NCBI RefSeq assembly: GCF_020525925.1
Contig: NZ_CP084876.1
Span: forward strand, 3,162,001-3,226,000
DNA length: 64,000 bases
Direction: 5' to 3'
Origin: Klebsiella quasipneumoniae subsp. quasipneumoniae
Lineage (GTDB): Bacteria > Pseudomonadota > Gammaproteobacteria > Enterobacterales > Enterobacteriaceae
Both the position numbers and the translations under genes were made by a program. Shown piece after piece: positions 9,387 through 17,527 of the stretch; the stretch's first letter is position 1, and every line of letters begins with the position of its first letter. Under the pieces are notes generated by a model. It worked only from the letters and a program-made list of their open reading frames with translations, was not told where the DNA came from and did not search any database.

Positions 9387-9399
9387 GAGGATCTGTTTG

Positions 9400-9486
9400 T
9401 CAGGAGCCGGTCACAGATACGCCCACACCACCGCAGGTTACGGTGGTGGTGGTGACGGTGGTGGTTGGCTGCACTGACGTAATCAT
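9400..9486 (-). CDS. threonine-rich 28-residue mini-ORF, possible leader peptide
   Basis: This 28-codon ORF starts at ATG 9486 with GAAGG 7 bases upstream. Ten of 28 residues are Thr, nearly all ACC codons, including PTTTVTTTTVTCGG, then a Gly/Val/Ser end. The composition is like threonine attenuator leader peptides, but the downstream gene is a hydrolase and not a threonine gene. It might instead be a small secreted or modified peptide. It could also be a chance frame in a GGT-repeat sequence, because the Thr run is made of GGTGGT repeats on the other strand. Confidence 0.4.
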   Translation of the reverse strand: MITSVQPTTTVTTTTVTCGGVGVSVTGS

Positions 9487-9612
9487 TATCTGACCTTCAC
9501 TTATTCTTTACAGATAAAACATAAGCGCCATTAAAACGGCTCTTTTCTTATAGCATTGAGCTGAGACGGATTGCAATTTATGCGTGAACAACGCAGCCGC
9601 TTTACGCAACCA

Positions 9613-10254
9613 TTAACGGCTTACAATATAGGCGCGAAGGATTTCACCTGCTGAAAGAATATGTTTCACGGTATATGCCCGAGCCTCCTGTGGATTATTT
9701 TGCTGGCAGGCCATCAGGATCTGCTGATGCTCATCCTGGAATTTCAGCGTATCCGACAGCAGTCTGTTCTGAAAAAGCTCATATCTTTCAATCTGCTCGC
9801 GCAATTCACCGATCATCTTCAACAGGCGCTGATTGTTACACTTCCGATACAGCAGTTCATGAAACTCCCGGTTATACCTCCCCTGCTGCTCGGGTTCAGA
9901 AGCGCTGCTCAGCAGCTGATGCACCAGCTCTGCCCGGGCAAGCGTTTCCGGGTCCATATTCTTCAGGCTATGAAAAATGGCTTCACCTTCCAGGAGTGCC
10001 CGCAGCTGATAAATTTCATCGACATCTGCGGCCGTCAGCGTTTTCACCACCGCGCCGCGATTTCTGTAAATCTCAACCAGACCTTCGCGCTCAAGCTGCT
10101 GTATCGCTTCTCTCATTGGGATACGGCTGACAGAAAACTGGCAGGCCAGGTCGCGCTCCACAAGCCGGTCGCCATCTCGCAATGCCCCCTTGTTGATTAA
10201 GATTTTTAACTCACTGGCAAGGATGTCGGCGGTCGAACGGGTAGCAGCGTTCAT
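9613..10254 (-). CDS. GntR-family regulator, FCD subfamily
   Basis: This protein of 213 residues has an N-terminal winged helix (LVERDLACQFSVSRIPMREAIQQLEREGLVEI) and a C-terminal all-helical FCD ligand domain with metal-binding His/Asp candidates (NREFHELLYR, DEHQQILMAC, VKHILSAG). It is divergent from the OsmC gene. A perfect 14-base palindrome lies 25 bases upstream of its start. It probably represses itself and the rightward OsmC group; the ligand is unknown. Confidence 0.88.
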   Translation of the reverse strand: MNAATRSTADILASELKILINKGALRDGDRLVERDLACQFSVSRIPMREAIQQLEREGLVEIYRNRGAVVKTLTAADVDEIYQLRALLEGEAIFHSLKNMDPETLARAELVHQLLSSASEPEQQGRYNREFHELLYRKCNNQRLLKMIGELREQIERYELFQNRLLSDTLKFQDEHQQILMACQQNNPQEARAYTVKHILSAGEILRAYIVSR

Positions 10255-10278
10255 TTGGCTCTCTTTACATCATTCATA

Positions 10279-10292
10279 AATGGTATACCATT
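10279..10292. promoter_or_regulatory. palindromic GntR/FCD-type operator
   Basis: AATGGTATACCATT is a perfect 14-base palindrome containing TGGTATACCA, a typical shape for FCD-type GntR operators. It lies in the divergent region between the gntR-type gene and the OsmC gene. Confidence 0.7.
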
Positions 10293-10411
10293 ATGCCATT
10301 CTAGCCAACGTCATGACAACCTTGCGATTCTACCTGCGGCTTCGTTCAGGCAATGCACCTGGACGATACCGCAGTGAAGAAATTCATCCCTCTATAGAGA
10401 AAGGCAAACCA

Positions 10412-10885
10412 ATGGAACATGCTTATACCAGTCATATCACATGGACCGGCAATCAGGGCACGGGTACCTCGGGTTACAAGGCTTATGCCCGAACCTGGGA
10501 TATCGCGATAAAGGGAAAAGAACCTATTCATTGTTCAAATGATCCATTACTGGGCGGCGATCCCGGCAAAATGAACCCGGAAGATCTCCTGCTCTCTTCT
10601 CTCTCTGCCTGTCACATGCTGTGGTACTTACATCTGGCCTCAGATGCCGGCATTACGGTCATGGAATATCAGGACTCGCCGGTGGCAACGGGTGAAGTAT
10701 TAAAAGGGGGCGCGGGTCGCTTTATTTCTGCTACCCTCAGGCCGAAAATCACCGTATTACCAGGTACCGATCTCGACGCCGCCGCGGCCATTCATCAGCA
10801 GATCCATCACGTCTGTTTTATCGCCCGCTCGGTCAATTTCCCGGTCAGCTACCAGCCTGAATTTATTATCTTTAACGAAGAGTAA
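10412..10885 (+). CDS. OsmC-family peroxiredoxin-like protein
   Basis: This protein of 157 residues carries both redox cysteines of the OsmC/Ohr family: LSACHMLWYL and HHVCFIARSVNFPV. Start at ATG 10412 is chosen for AGAAAGG just upstream; the longer frame from 10280 lacks one and runs through the operator. It probably reduces organic peroxides using the two cysteines. First gene of a rightward group and likely regulated by the divergent GntR protein. Confidence 0.88.
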   Translation: MEHAYTSHITWTGNQGTGTSGYKAYARTWDIAIKGKEPIHCSNDPLLGGDPGKMNPEDLLLSSLSACHMLWYLHLASDAGITVMEYQDSPVATGEVLKGGAGRFISATLRPKITVLPGTDLDAAAAIHQQIHHVCFIARSVNFPVSYQPEFIIFNEE

Positions 10886-11021
10886 CTCGTTTCTGGCGCG
10901 GTCATCCGGCGCTCAGGAAATGTGGCTGGGGTATCCAACCTCAGCCACACTTCGCTGCACGCCGAAGCATCCTGCTCTGGCCGTCATTAGACTGCAGGGA
11001 AATTCACCACGGAGCAGACTT

Positions 11022-11345
11022 ATGATTGCGGTACTTTTTGAGGCCGACGCCTTACCGGAAGCACAGGAAAGATATCTTCAACTGGCGGCCGGGCTGACGC
11101 CTTTGCTTTCAGACACGCCGGGGTTTATCGCCATCGAGCGCTTTCAGAGCCTGAATTCGCCCGGCAAAATCCTTTCGTTATCCTGGTGGGAAGATGAAGC
11201 ATCGGTGGCCAACTGGCAGCAAAATGAGCGGCATCTGGCTGCCCAGCGCGAAGGCAAAGCATCGATTTTTTCATATTACAGAATACGCGTTGCCCGCGTG
11301 TTCCGGGATTACTCATCGGAGCGGGGAGCACAGCCAGATGTATGA
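11022..11345 (+). CDS. antibiotic biosynthesis monooxygenase (ABM) domain protein
   Basis: This single ABM-fold protein of 107 residues contains [19 protein letters not shown] and [19 protein letters not shown], the usual strand-helix elements with the conserved W-E-D and H. Start at ATG 11022. Small cofactor-free oxygenases and haem-degrading enzymes share the fold, so the reaction is not certain. It overlaps the next gene by 8 bases, so the two are coupled. Confidence 0.85.
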   Translation: MIAVLFEADALPEAQERYLQLAAGLTPLLSDTPGFIAIERFQSLNSPGKILSLSWWEDEASVANWQQNERHLAAQREGKASIFSYYRIRVARVFRDYSSERGAQPDV

Positions 11346-11730
11346 TATTCACGTCATTCTCAGCAACTCGCCGGGCTCGCTTGGCGCAATGGGTATAGCG
11401 CTGGGCAACAACGGTGTGGGTCTCGAAGGTGGTGGGGTATTCACCACGCCTGATGCCGGACATGCGCATTTTCTGGTAGAAGACGGTGAGACAGCCCGCA
11501 GGGTGCTGACCGAGGCCGGATTTACGGTCAGCGATGTATGCCGCCCTCTGATACGCAAGTTACCCCAGGAACGACCCGGGGAACTGGGAGACATTGCAGA
11601 CACCCTGGCCCGCAACGGTATTAATATTCTGGTACAGTACAGCGACCACCGTAACCGGCTCATTCTCCTTACCGATGATGACACCCGGGCAGCGGAAGTG
11701 ACCAAAAAATGGGCCATACTTTCTGAATGA
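11338..11730 (+). CDS. ACT-domain protein, two tandem ACT-like units
   Basis: This protein of 130 residues has an N-terminal half [19 protein letters not shown] and a second half [19 protein letters not shown]. Both show the ACT beta-alpha-beta start with the Pro-Gly turn for small-ligand binding. No catalytic domain is attached, so it is probably a ligand-sensing partner. It starts inside the ABM gene, and its stop overlaps the ArsR-type gene start (ATGA). Confidence 0.75.
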   Translation: MYDIHVILSNSPGSLGAMGIALGNNGVGLEGGGVFTTPDAGHAHFLVEDGETARRVLTEAGFTVSDVCRPLIRKLPQERPGELGDIADTLARNGINILVQYSDHRNRLILLTDDDTRAAEVTKKWAILSE

Positions 11731-12440
11731 ATCTCCTGAAAGCGCAGCAAGACAGTGAGCCAGAGGCGGCGCTGGAAACCGCGATGGCGATGGTGGCCTC
11801 AGCCCTCTCTGACCCGTCAAGGGTGAGTATTCTCTGCGCGCTGATGGACGGGCGCGCATGGACGGCGACCGAGCTCAGCACGGTCGCCGAGGTCTCCGCC
11901 TCCACCACCAGCGGACATCTTGCCCGGCTGCTCAGCAACGGGCTGGTGGTGTGTCTCGCGCAGGGGCGCCACCGCTATTACCGCCTGGCGGGCCCGCATA
12001 TCGCCGGGCTGCTGGAAAACCTGATGGGCGTCTCAATGCAGGCGCATAAGGCGCTGGCCACCAGCACGCCGGTTACGCTTCGCTACGCCCGCACCTGCTA
12101 CGACCATCTGGCGGGCGAACTGGCGGTGAATATTTATGAGTTTATGCTGCGGCAGAAATGGCTGACGGCCGATGGGCAGTCCCTGACGTCAGCCGGTAAA
12201 ACCCAGCTTGAAAGCCTGGGGGCAGTACTTAACGCTCGACCGCGACGTAAGCCTTGCTGCCCCTGTCTTGACTGGAGCGAAAGACGTTTTCATCTGGGAG
12301 GCGACGCCGGATCGGCGCTGATGGCGCTGTTTGAGCAGAAAGGATGGATAACCCGCGCACCGGGATATCGGGAAGTGCAAGTGACGGATAGCGGCAGAGC
12401 GGCGCTGTCCCGGCTGTTTAATCTGAAGGTGAACGGATAG
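11727..12440 (+). CDS. ArsR-type winged-helix regulator
   Basis: This protein of 237 residues has an N-terminal ArsR-type helix-turn-helix ([38 protein letters not shown]) with the wing [10 protein letters not shown], then a long C-terminal domain. That domain contains a Cys pair/triple ([20 protein letters not shown]), known from larger family members. It is translationally coupled to the ACT gene and is last in the OsmC-ABM-ACT group, possibly controlling it. The effector, metal or redox, is not determined. Confidence 0.82.
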   Translation: MNLLKAQQDSEPEAALETAMAMVASALSDPSRVSILCALMDGRAWTATELSTVAEVSASTTSGHLARLLSNGLVVCLAQGRHRYYRLAGPHIAGLLENLMGVSMQAHKALATSTPVTLRYARTCYDHLAGELAVNIYEFMLRQKWLTADGQSLTSAGKTQLESLGAVLNARPRRKPCCPCLDWSERRFHLGGDAGSALMALFEQKGWITRAPGYREVQVTDSGRAALSRLFNLKVNG

Positions 12441-12663
12441 CCTGAGTTTAGGCTACATCACATTTTCGCCGAACAGCGCCGGTTTAAGCCGGTCGGGCCA
12501 TCAGTATGGCCCCTGGCGTTCAATCCATTCCCACTCGCGATCTCGCGGTAAACTGAGCTATCCCTGTCACGAGGTGCATGGCTTTGATGGACATTGTGTT
12601 GCGGGAAATCGGCGATGGCACCGCGCAGCGAGCGCCCGGCAAAATAATAGCCTGCATGCGATA

Positions 12664-12694
12664 AAAAAACGGGAGCCCATTGGCTCCCGCTTTT
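12664..12694. terminator. bidirectional terminator after icd
   Basis: A GGGAGCC/GGCTCCC stem is flanked by seven A on the left and four T on the right, 20 bases beyond the icd stop. It serves leftward transcription of icd and can also end rightward transcription from the ArsR gene. The 12441-12663 segment between has only weak hairpins and no supported gene. Confidence 0.75.
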
Positions 12695-12713
12695 ACTTAA
12701 TCCACCAACGGGA

Positions 12714-12879
12714 TTACATGTTCGCGATAATCGCGTCGCCAAACTCTGAACATTTCAGCAGTTTAGCGCCTTCCATCAGACGTTCGAAGTCATAGGTCAC
12801 GGTCTTGGCGGCGATAGCGCCTTCCATGCCTTTAACGATCAGGTCTGCGGCTTCGAACCACTGCATATGGCGCAGCAGT
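12714..12879 (-). pseudogene. icd: 3' fragment of isocitrate dehydrogenase (displaced by prophage)
   Basis: Read leftward, the frame ends [21 protein letters not shown] and is preceded by [13 protein letters not shown] and [13 protein letters not shown], the C-terminus of NADP isocitrate dehydrogenase. Identity breaks off at about 12879, after the codons for L-R-H-M. Only ~55 of 416 codons are present, with no start. This is the host 3' end displaced by a prophage that supplies its own copy, equal to icdC beside e14. The intact icd should lie beyond the other prophage end, outside the window. Confidence 0.9.
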
Positions 12880-12880
12880 A
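12714..12880. other. prophage attachment site within icd (attR side)
   Basis: The end of icd similarity at about 12879 marks the host-prophage junction. For phage 21 and e14 the crossover lies inside the ~165-base icd 3' end, and the same length is found here. Everything from here to the right edge has phage gene content. No integrase lies beside this end, as expected for the side distal to int. Confidence 0.8.
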
Positions 12881-13198
12881 GTTAACTAACAACATCATTA
12901 CTTATTGATTTAAAAAGAAAAATAGGTGTTTTTGATATGTGGTTAATGTTTTTAGCCTAAGCCCTAACCTATTGAAATTCATTAGTATATTTTCAGTTTT
13001 GATAACTGGCTTTGAGTTTTTCAGCTCATCTGGAGGGTGAATTATTAGCCAATAATACTCACTCCCTGTGAGTCGGGTTAAATATTTCGGATGTTCTAAT
13101 TCATGCTTTGAAAGCATTATAAAAATACTATAAAAAAGCCTCGAAATTCGAGGCTTTCATTGAAAGCACCATCACTATAATATTATTTTAATAATTAT
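12881..13198. other. AT-rich junction segment next to attR
   Basis: No supported gene. A leftward 71-codon frame (12902-13117) begins only 13 bases beyond a terminator, has no ribosome site and has no family resemblance that I can see; it is probably not expressed. The terminator at 13131-13157 ends the leftward transcript of the zinc-ribbon and EAL genes. Confidence 0.4.
13131..13157 (-). terminator. rho-independent terminator of the conversion region
   Basis: AAGCCTCGAA/TTCGAGGCTT forms a near-perfect stem, followed on the minus strand by six T. It is 40 bases past the zinc-ribbon gene stop. Confidence 0.8.
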
Positions 13199-13522
13199 CT
13201 ACCATGTGATTATTGCTCTTTTCCAAACCATCTTCCCTTTTTTCTCTTCTTTTAAATAAAGAATCTTTTTCATAATAAAATAAAAAACAAGAGAAAACGC
13301 AATTATAGCAATATATGCACCGATACCGAAAGATACCAGAAACACAACTAAGATTCCAAAGAGCGCAACCAGTAAAGACGTGCCGATAGATACCAAATTA
13401 ATTCTTGTGCGAGCGTCTCTTGATACATATCCTTTAATCTGAAATGCATGGCAACTTTGGCAGTGGTCCTCAGCAATTAAATATGCACCACAAAATGGAC
13501 ATTTTTTATCTTTTGTTATCAT
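13199..13522 (-). CDS. zinc-ribbon two-helix membrane protein
   Basis: This protein of 107 residues has an N-terminal zinc ribbon (CPFCGAYLIAEDHCQSC), two adjacent hydrophobic segments (residues ~45-65 and 66-85) and a Lys-rich tail. Family not recognised beyond the zinc ribbon. The DNA is AT-rich, unlike the structural genes. It lies 5 bases downstream of the EAL gene stop, so the two are probably co-transcribed. Confidence 0.65.
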   Translation of the reverse strand: MITKDKKCPFCGAYLIAEDHCQSCHAFQIKGYVSRDARTRINLVSIGTSLLVALFGILVVFLVSFGIGAYIAIIAFSLVFYFIMKKILYLKEEKKGKMVWKRAIITW

Positions 13523-13527
13523 TTATT

Positions 13528-14220
13528 TTAAATCTCGACATAATAGTAATCGCTCATCCACAACCTTCCCTGGCAAGCGCAATCAACAACAGAATGTACT
13601 TTATTTTTTTGTTCTATTGTCTCAACTCCCTCAACAATTACGAAATTGCAGTATGATTTTACTTCATTTAATATCTTAAATAATTTACTCTCATACTGTA
13701 TTTCCCAGAAATAATCTTTATCGATTTTTATACATTCAAAATTAAACATCTGAATAATTGTAATACTTGTTAAACCCCTCCCAAAATCATCCAGCCATAC
13801 TGGACACAATTTCGAAAGACACTTTAAGTCAATCATACAGCATTTAGTATTAAATTCATGAAACTCTTCGTTAATCTCAAAGGCAATGTTTTTTTGTTTT
13901 TTTAAGTAATCGCTAATATATTTATCATTCAAGATATAATCGCTAATTAGGCTGTCAACATTCAACGAAACTGGCTTTAACTTCAATTTAGAAGCATCAA
14001 TTTCTTCAATTGTCAATATCTGTTTATTAAACAAATCGATTTTTTCTTTGTCACTTAGTGTGCTGAAACAAAAAGCACTTTCATTAGCAAGATAACCATT
14101 AGCATTCTTTTTTTTAACATTTTTCGTGAGAATTTCCCAAGAATGTACAGAACCATCTTTTTTGTAAGATGGTTCTAAAACAAATCTACAGGATTCTATT
14201 TCCACACTGTTCTTTATCAT
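13528..14220 (-). CDS. stand-alone EAL-domain protein (cyclic-di-GMP phosphodiesterase-like)
   Basis: This protein of 230 residues is a single EAL domain with no sensory part. The EAL motif itself is EIL (SWEILTKN). The other metal and catalytic positions are kept: Asn in SLNVDSL, Glu in FEINEEF, Asp-Asp in WLDDFGRGL, Lys in CIKIDKDYF, Glu in VIVEGVET and Gln in ACQGRLWM. It could hydrolyse cyclic-di-GMP or act as a binding protein like YdiV. ATG 14220 is chosen; a TTG at 14319 is the only longer start. Low GC and next to attR: a conversion gene. Confidence 0.75.
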   Translation of the reverse strand: MIKNSVEIESCRFVLEPSYKKDGSVHSWEILTKNVKKKNANGYLANESAFCFSTLSDKEKIDLFNKQILTIEEIDASKLKLKPVSLNVDSLISDYILNDKYISDYLKKQKNIAFEINEEFHEFNTKCCMIDLKCLSKLCPVWLDDFGRGLTSITIIQMFNFECIKIDKDYFWEIQYESKLFKILNEVKSYCNFVIVEGVETIEQKNKVHSVVDCACQGRLWMSDYYYVEI

Positions 14221-14289
14221 TAAAAAAACACCGGAACTAAGAATAATCCTAATCGTGTCATAATTAAATATGAAAGAGAAATAGTTTAA

Positions 14290-14352
14290 AATGATCGATA
14301 ACGATCTAATGATAGGCAAAAACTATCATACTTTGAGTATCGATCGATCATT
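14290..14352. promoter_or_regulatory. nested inverted repeat upstream of the EAL gene
   Basis: Outer arms AATGATCGAT (14290-14299) and ATCGATCATT (14343-14352) and inner arms ATGATAG/CTATCAT (14309-14315, 14323-14329) form a nested dyad between the EAL gene and a divergent small ORF. It looks like an operator or regulatory RNA hairpin; the binding protein is unknown. Confidence 0.45.
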
Positions 14353-14386
14353 CAAATCAAATGAAAAGGAAGGTTAAAAAAGAAAC

Positions 14387-14518
14387 ATGATTTCAATATT
14401 AAAGCTATTTGGATCAGATAGTTGCATTACGCGAATGACTTGGGTGGCAGATGTCCAATGTAAGTTGAAAGGCGCTTATGGTTTCGAAGAGATTTATCCT
14501 TGTTACAATTGTGGATAA
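14387..14518 (+). CDS. small ORF, 43 residues, CYNCG end
   Basis: ATG 14387 opens a 43-residue frame starting MISILKLFGSDSC and ending in IYPCYNCG. GGAAGG lies 13 bases upstream, rather far. It is divergent from the EAL gene across an inverted repeat and points into the stop of the convergent GGDEF gene. Not recognised; the four Cys could bind metal. Confidence 0.35.
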   Translation: MISILKLFGSDSCITRMTWVADVQCKLKGAYGFEEIYPCYNCG

Positions 14519-14575
14519 TAAACGTTCTTAAACATATATATGTATAAAATCATGAGAAAAGAAATCATATCTTCT

Positions 14576-15634
14576 TCAATTATTTGGCATGCAATATCCA
14601 TTCTTTCCGTTACGTTTAACTTCATATAGCATTTCATCAGCCTCTTTGATCCACTCGATGATTGATTCTTTATTTTCTGCACAAGAAATACCGATACTGA
14701 CAGTACAGTACATATCTTTGTGGGAAGGCAATGAAAGATCTTTAATATTTTTTTGAATTAAATGAACCATAGCTATAACAAGCTTGTTATTACTGTTGTT
14801 AACAATAATAGCCAACTCATCGCCACCAATCCTTGCTGGCACGTCCTTCACACCAGCGCACTCTCGTAATATTGTTGATATACGAGATAACACCGCATCG
14901 CCTACTTCATGACCATAGGTATCATTAATTTTTTTAAAATTATCAACATCAATGAGCATAAGATATGAATGAATTCTTTTTTTACGCGTCGCACGAAAAG
15001 CACTTTCCATTTTCTGCTCAAAAAAACGGCGATTTGGAAGATCTAGACCAGGATCCATCAGGGCCTGCTTTTCCAGTAACTCCCTTCTTTTCCTCAACTT
15101 TATAGATAAATGTCTTGAAACCACACTCAATACAATGGGATAGCAGGTTGCCAAGGGTAAAGAAAGCAATACCGTTCGGGTACTGAATTCAATCGTATAT
15201 CTGAAATCATTTGCTAACCAAACTGTCAGGAAACTAATCATCATACACGTTAATGCTGGTTTTAAAATTTTCCATCCACCAGCAGCATAGCGATCAGCTA
15301 TTTGAACTGAAATTATGAATAATGATGGAATTGGACTAACTTGCATTACGGCTATCCAGATACCAGCCCAGAATGAATCAAGTATCATATTCTTTTTTTC
15401 AGTACCCAGCATATCCTTCGACATCATGCTTGCCAGATAAGCAACCGATGGCCAGATGAGTGCATTAAGAATTAACAAGGCTATTGTTATTTTTTGATGT
15501 GACTGCTCCTGGAGGACAGAGTATATAGGGAGAAAGCAAAGAACGACACCTATCTGACGTAAAAAATATACTCGTTTAATAAACGATGAATTTCTATCAG
15601 AAATGTATTTTTCATCCGGGAAATTTGTTAACAT
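14576..15634 (-). CDS. MASE2-like membrane diguanylate cyclase (GGDEF)
   Basis: This protein of 352 residues has about six N-terminal hydrophobic segments (residues ~25-175) in the manner of the MASE2 sensor of DgcC/AdrA. A C-terminal GGDEF domain follows (MLIDVDNFKKINDTYGHEVGD ... RIGGDELAI). The signature is GGDEL, and the metal Asp in LIDVDNF is present. The RxxD inhibitory site is absent, because GVKD occupies that place. It should make cyclic-di-GMP at the inner membrane without product inhibition. AT-rich conversion gene, 356 bases upstream of the EAL gene. Confidence 0.85.
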   Translation of the reverse strand: MLTNFPDEKYISDRNSSFIKRVYFLRQIGVVLCFLPIYSVLQEQSHQKITIALLILNALIWPSVAYLASMMSKDMLGTEKKNMILDSFWAGIWIAVMQVSPIPSLFIISVQIADRYAAGGWKILKPALTCMMISFLTVWLANDFRYTIEFSTRTVLLSLPLATCYPIVLSVVSRHLSIKLRKRRELLEKQALMDPGLDLPNRRFFEQKMESAFRATRKKRIHSYLMLIDVDNFKKINDTYGHEVGDAVLSRISTILRECAGVKDVPARIGGDELAIIVNNSNNKLVIAMVHLIQKNIKDLSLPSHKDMYCTVSIGISCAENKESIIEWIKEADEMLYEVKRNGKNGYCMPNN

Positions 15635-16017
15635 AGAAAGCCTATTAAAAATCGCTAAGAACCGATATCACTACAACCCACTAAATAACAAGATAAAACC
15701 GCCCTGCATTACAAATTTATAACATGGGTTTAAAAATTACAAGATTGCACCTCAATTAATTATAAACGTGTCAATAATAATATTTAGCATCCATTACCCT
15801 GAATCTATCTTTATGATTTCTATCTGATGGAAAGTAATACTTTAGTTTTAAATCCTTAAACATGAAAACCCAACAGGATTTAGCACTATTGCATTATTAA
15901 TTTTGGTAGGTTATTAAAAAACGACACAACATCTGACCAGTAGAAGTTTACTTGAACTTACTTATCGTTTACTTCAAATTATTCTGTGATGTACACAGCA
16001 ATTAATGTCGTTTCAGT
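15635..16017. other. AT-rich intergenic region
   Basis: No gene seen in 383 bases. It holds the promoter of the leftward GGDEF gene at the left end. The right end leads into a strong rightward terminator, so an untranslated rightward RNA is possible. Confidence 0.4.
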
Positions 16018-16050
16018 TGCCCCCGGCAAGTGCCTCCGGGGGATTTTTTA
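16018..16050 (+). terminator. orphan rightward terminator
   Basis: CCCCCGG/CCGGGGG stem (16020-16026 with 16036-16042) followed by six T on the plus strand. It points toward the tail fibre stop, and no plus-strand gene lies directly upstream. Confidence 0.7.
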
Positions 16051-16056
16051 TGCTCC

Positions 16057-17466
16057 TCAACTTTCTAGGGCGTCAACTCGCCTAAGCAAATCCTGTACCA
16101 CGGTCACCAAATCGGCGATGATTGCCGTGTAATCCACATTCATCACTCTGAATTTTTCGCCATCAATCTCCTGCTCGATGCCGAGGAAAGTATACAGATC
16201 GTCAGCTTTTTCAGCCTGCTGGGCGATAAATCCACGCCTCCGGCGCGTTTCACCCTTCATGTTGAACTCGCATACCCCCAGCGCGTTAATGCGCCTGGAG
16301 GCACCTTCCCGAGATTCCGTAAAATCCTCTTTAAGCCGCACGTCTGAGCCGGTGGTCAGGACGTCCCCTTTGCCAGTGGAAATGGTGCCGCCAGCACGGA
16401 AGATCCATGCATCAGTTCGGCCATAACCATCGAGATAGACAACCGCCCTGTGCTCCGAACCCACAGACTCCTCAACATAATAGTTTGCTACCGCACCACG
16501 GGCATCGCCAAAGCCGCCACGCCCTTGAATCATCGACTGGAACGGTGCGCCGGTGATCAGTTGTCCATTCGCTGGATTGCTCGGGGCAACGCTTCTCGCC
16601 ATGAGTGCTCCCCAGGCGTATAGATGCTTTTTACACATAAAGGCCCCTTCGAGAGTCAGCTCACCTGCTACGTTCTCGATAAGCCGTGTTGTGTAATCGG
16701 CGGTACTATCGTTGAAATGAAAGTCGATGTATGGCGTACTCATCGATAGCTCAATGGCCTGCGCAAAATATTTCCCCGCGCTGATGTTGCCCGGAACAGC
16801 CAGATTGCCGGCGCTATCGACCCCCATAATCTCCGTCTGGGTATCTTCAGGGCTGATGGTCGCCTTATTTCCTTTCACCACGCTGAAGCGCGTTCCGCTG
16901 CCCACCATCAGCTTCCCGTAGGTGCCTGATTTTTTGACCAGTCCAATATCGTTGTTCCTGCCAAGAATAAAACCGGCATTATCGCTGGTTATAACCTGCG
17001 AGCCGTCGAGGTCGTTTCCTCCAGTGAGTTTTGCCAGTGCGTTAAGATCCGATGCCTTCGCCATCCCGGCTATCGCCGGTACGGTCACCTGCTTTCCGGT
17101 GATCGGGTCAGTCAGGGTGATATTGCCGCTGCCGGTCAGGGCCATCGACCAGCCCTCCACCACACTACGCCAGAATGCAAATGCGCTGGCCAGCTGGTTA
17201 GCAAACGACGAGGTGCTGGCGGTTTCAGCGGTAATAATGCCGTAACAGGCACCGGAAAATGCGGTGGTGATATTCCGGGTCAGCGTCAGTTGCGTGTCGC
17301 TGTCCACAGATTTGATCGCATACAGGTCAGCACTACCGCTGCGGTAGACCACCAGAATCGACCCGGGCAGTATCCCCAGCGCCTCCTGTGACCATTTTGT
17401 TGTCGCACCTGTCACCCGTGCCTGCGACGCTGCACCCGTGACGGTGCCGACTTCATACATCGCCAT
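16057..17466 (-). CDS. tail fibre protein with S74 self-cleaving chaperone
   Basis: This protein of 469 residues starts at ATG 17466 after GGAGGA (MAMYEVGTVTGAASQARVTG); the open frame further upstream is unlikely to be used. The N-terminal part resembles virion-attachment segments (TLTRNITTAFSGACYG), the middle is beta-rich shaft, and the C-terminus is an intramolecular chaperone of peptidase family S74. Its Ser-Lys dyad is in TTGSDVRLKEDF, with a later GFIAQQAEKADD. The chaperone would cut itself off after trimer folding. It is last in the late operon, after giant J. Confidence 0.85.
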   Translation of the reverse strand: MAMYEVGTVTGAASQARVTGATTKWSQEALGILPGSILVVYRSGSADLYAIKSVDSDTQLTLTRNITTAFSGACYGIITAETASTSSFANQLASAFAFWRSVVEGWSMALTGSGNITLTDPITGKQVTVPAIAGMAKASDLNALAKLTGGNDLDGSQVITSDNAGFILGRNNDIGLVKKSGTYGKLMVGSGTRFSVVKGNKATISPEDTQTEIMGVDSAGNLAVPGNISAGKYFAQAIELSMSTPYIDFHFNDSTADYTTRLIENVAGELTLEGAFMCKKHLYAWGALMARSVAPSNPANGQLITGAPFQSMIQGRGGFGDARGAVANYYVEESVGSEHRAVVYLDGYGRTDAWIFRAGGTISTGKGDVLTTGSDVRLKEDFTESREGASRRINALGVCEFNMKGETRRRRGFIAQQAEKADDLYTFLGIEQEIDGEKFRVMNVDYTAIIADLVTVVQDLLRRVDALES

Positions 17467-17503
17467 AATAAAATTCCTCCTGGATGGTTTTCCCTGGAAA
17501 AAG

Positions 17504-17526
17504 AAAAGGCCCCTAGCGGGGCCTTT
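17504..17526 (-). terminator. late-operon terminator between J and the tail fibre
   Basis: AAAGGCCCC/GGGGCCTTT stem with T-rich flank reading leftward, immediately after the J stop and before the fibre gene. Confidence 0.75.
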
Positions 17527-17527
17527 G

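Noticed and set aside
9421..9460. GGT-rich run as a CRISPR or satellite
   Set aside because: Too short, no spacers; it is explained by the Thr codons of the mini-ORF or a simple repeat.
12458..12742. 94-codon leftward frame across the icd terminator
   Set aside because: It crosses the terminator and the icd stop in another frame; no ribosome site.
12902..13117. 71-codon leftward frame next to attR
   Set aside because: It begins directly after a terminator, has no ribosome site, and shows no recognisable family; AT-rich chance frame is more likely.
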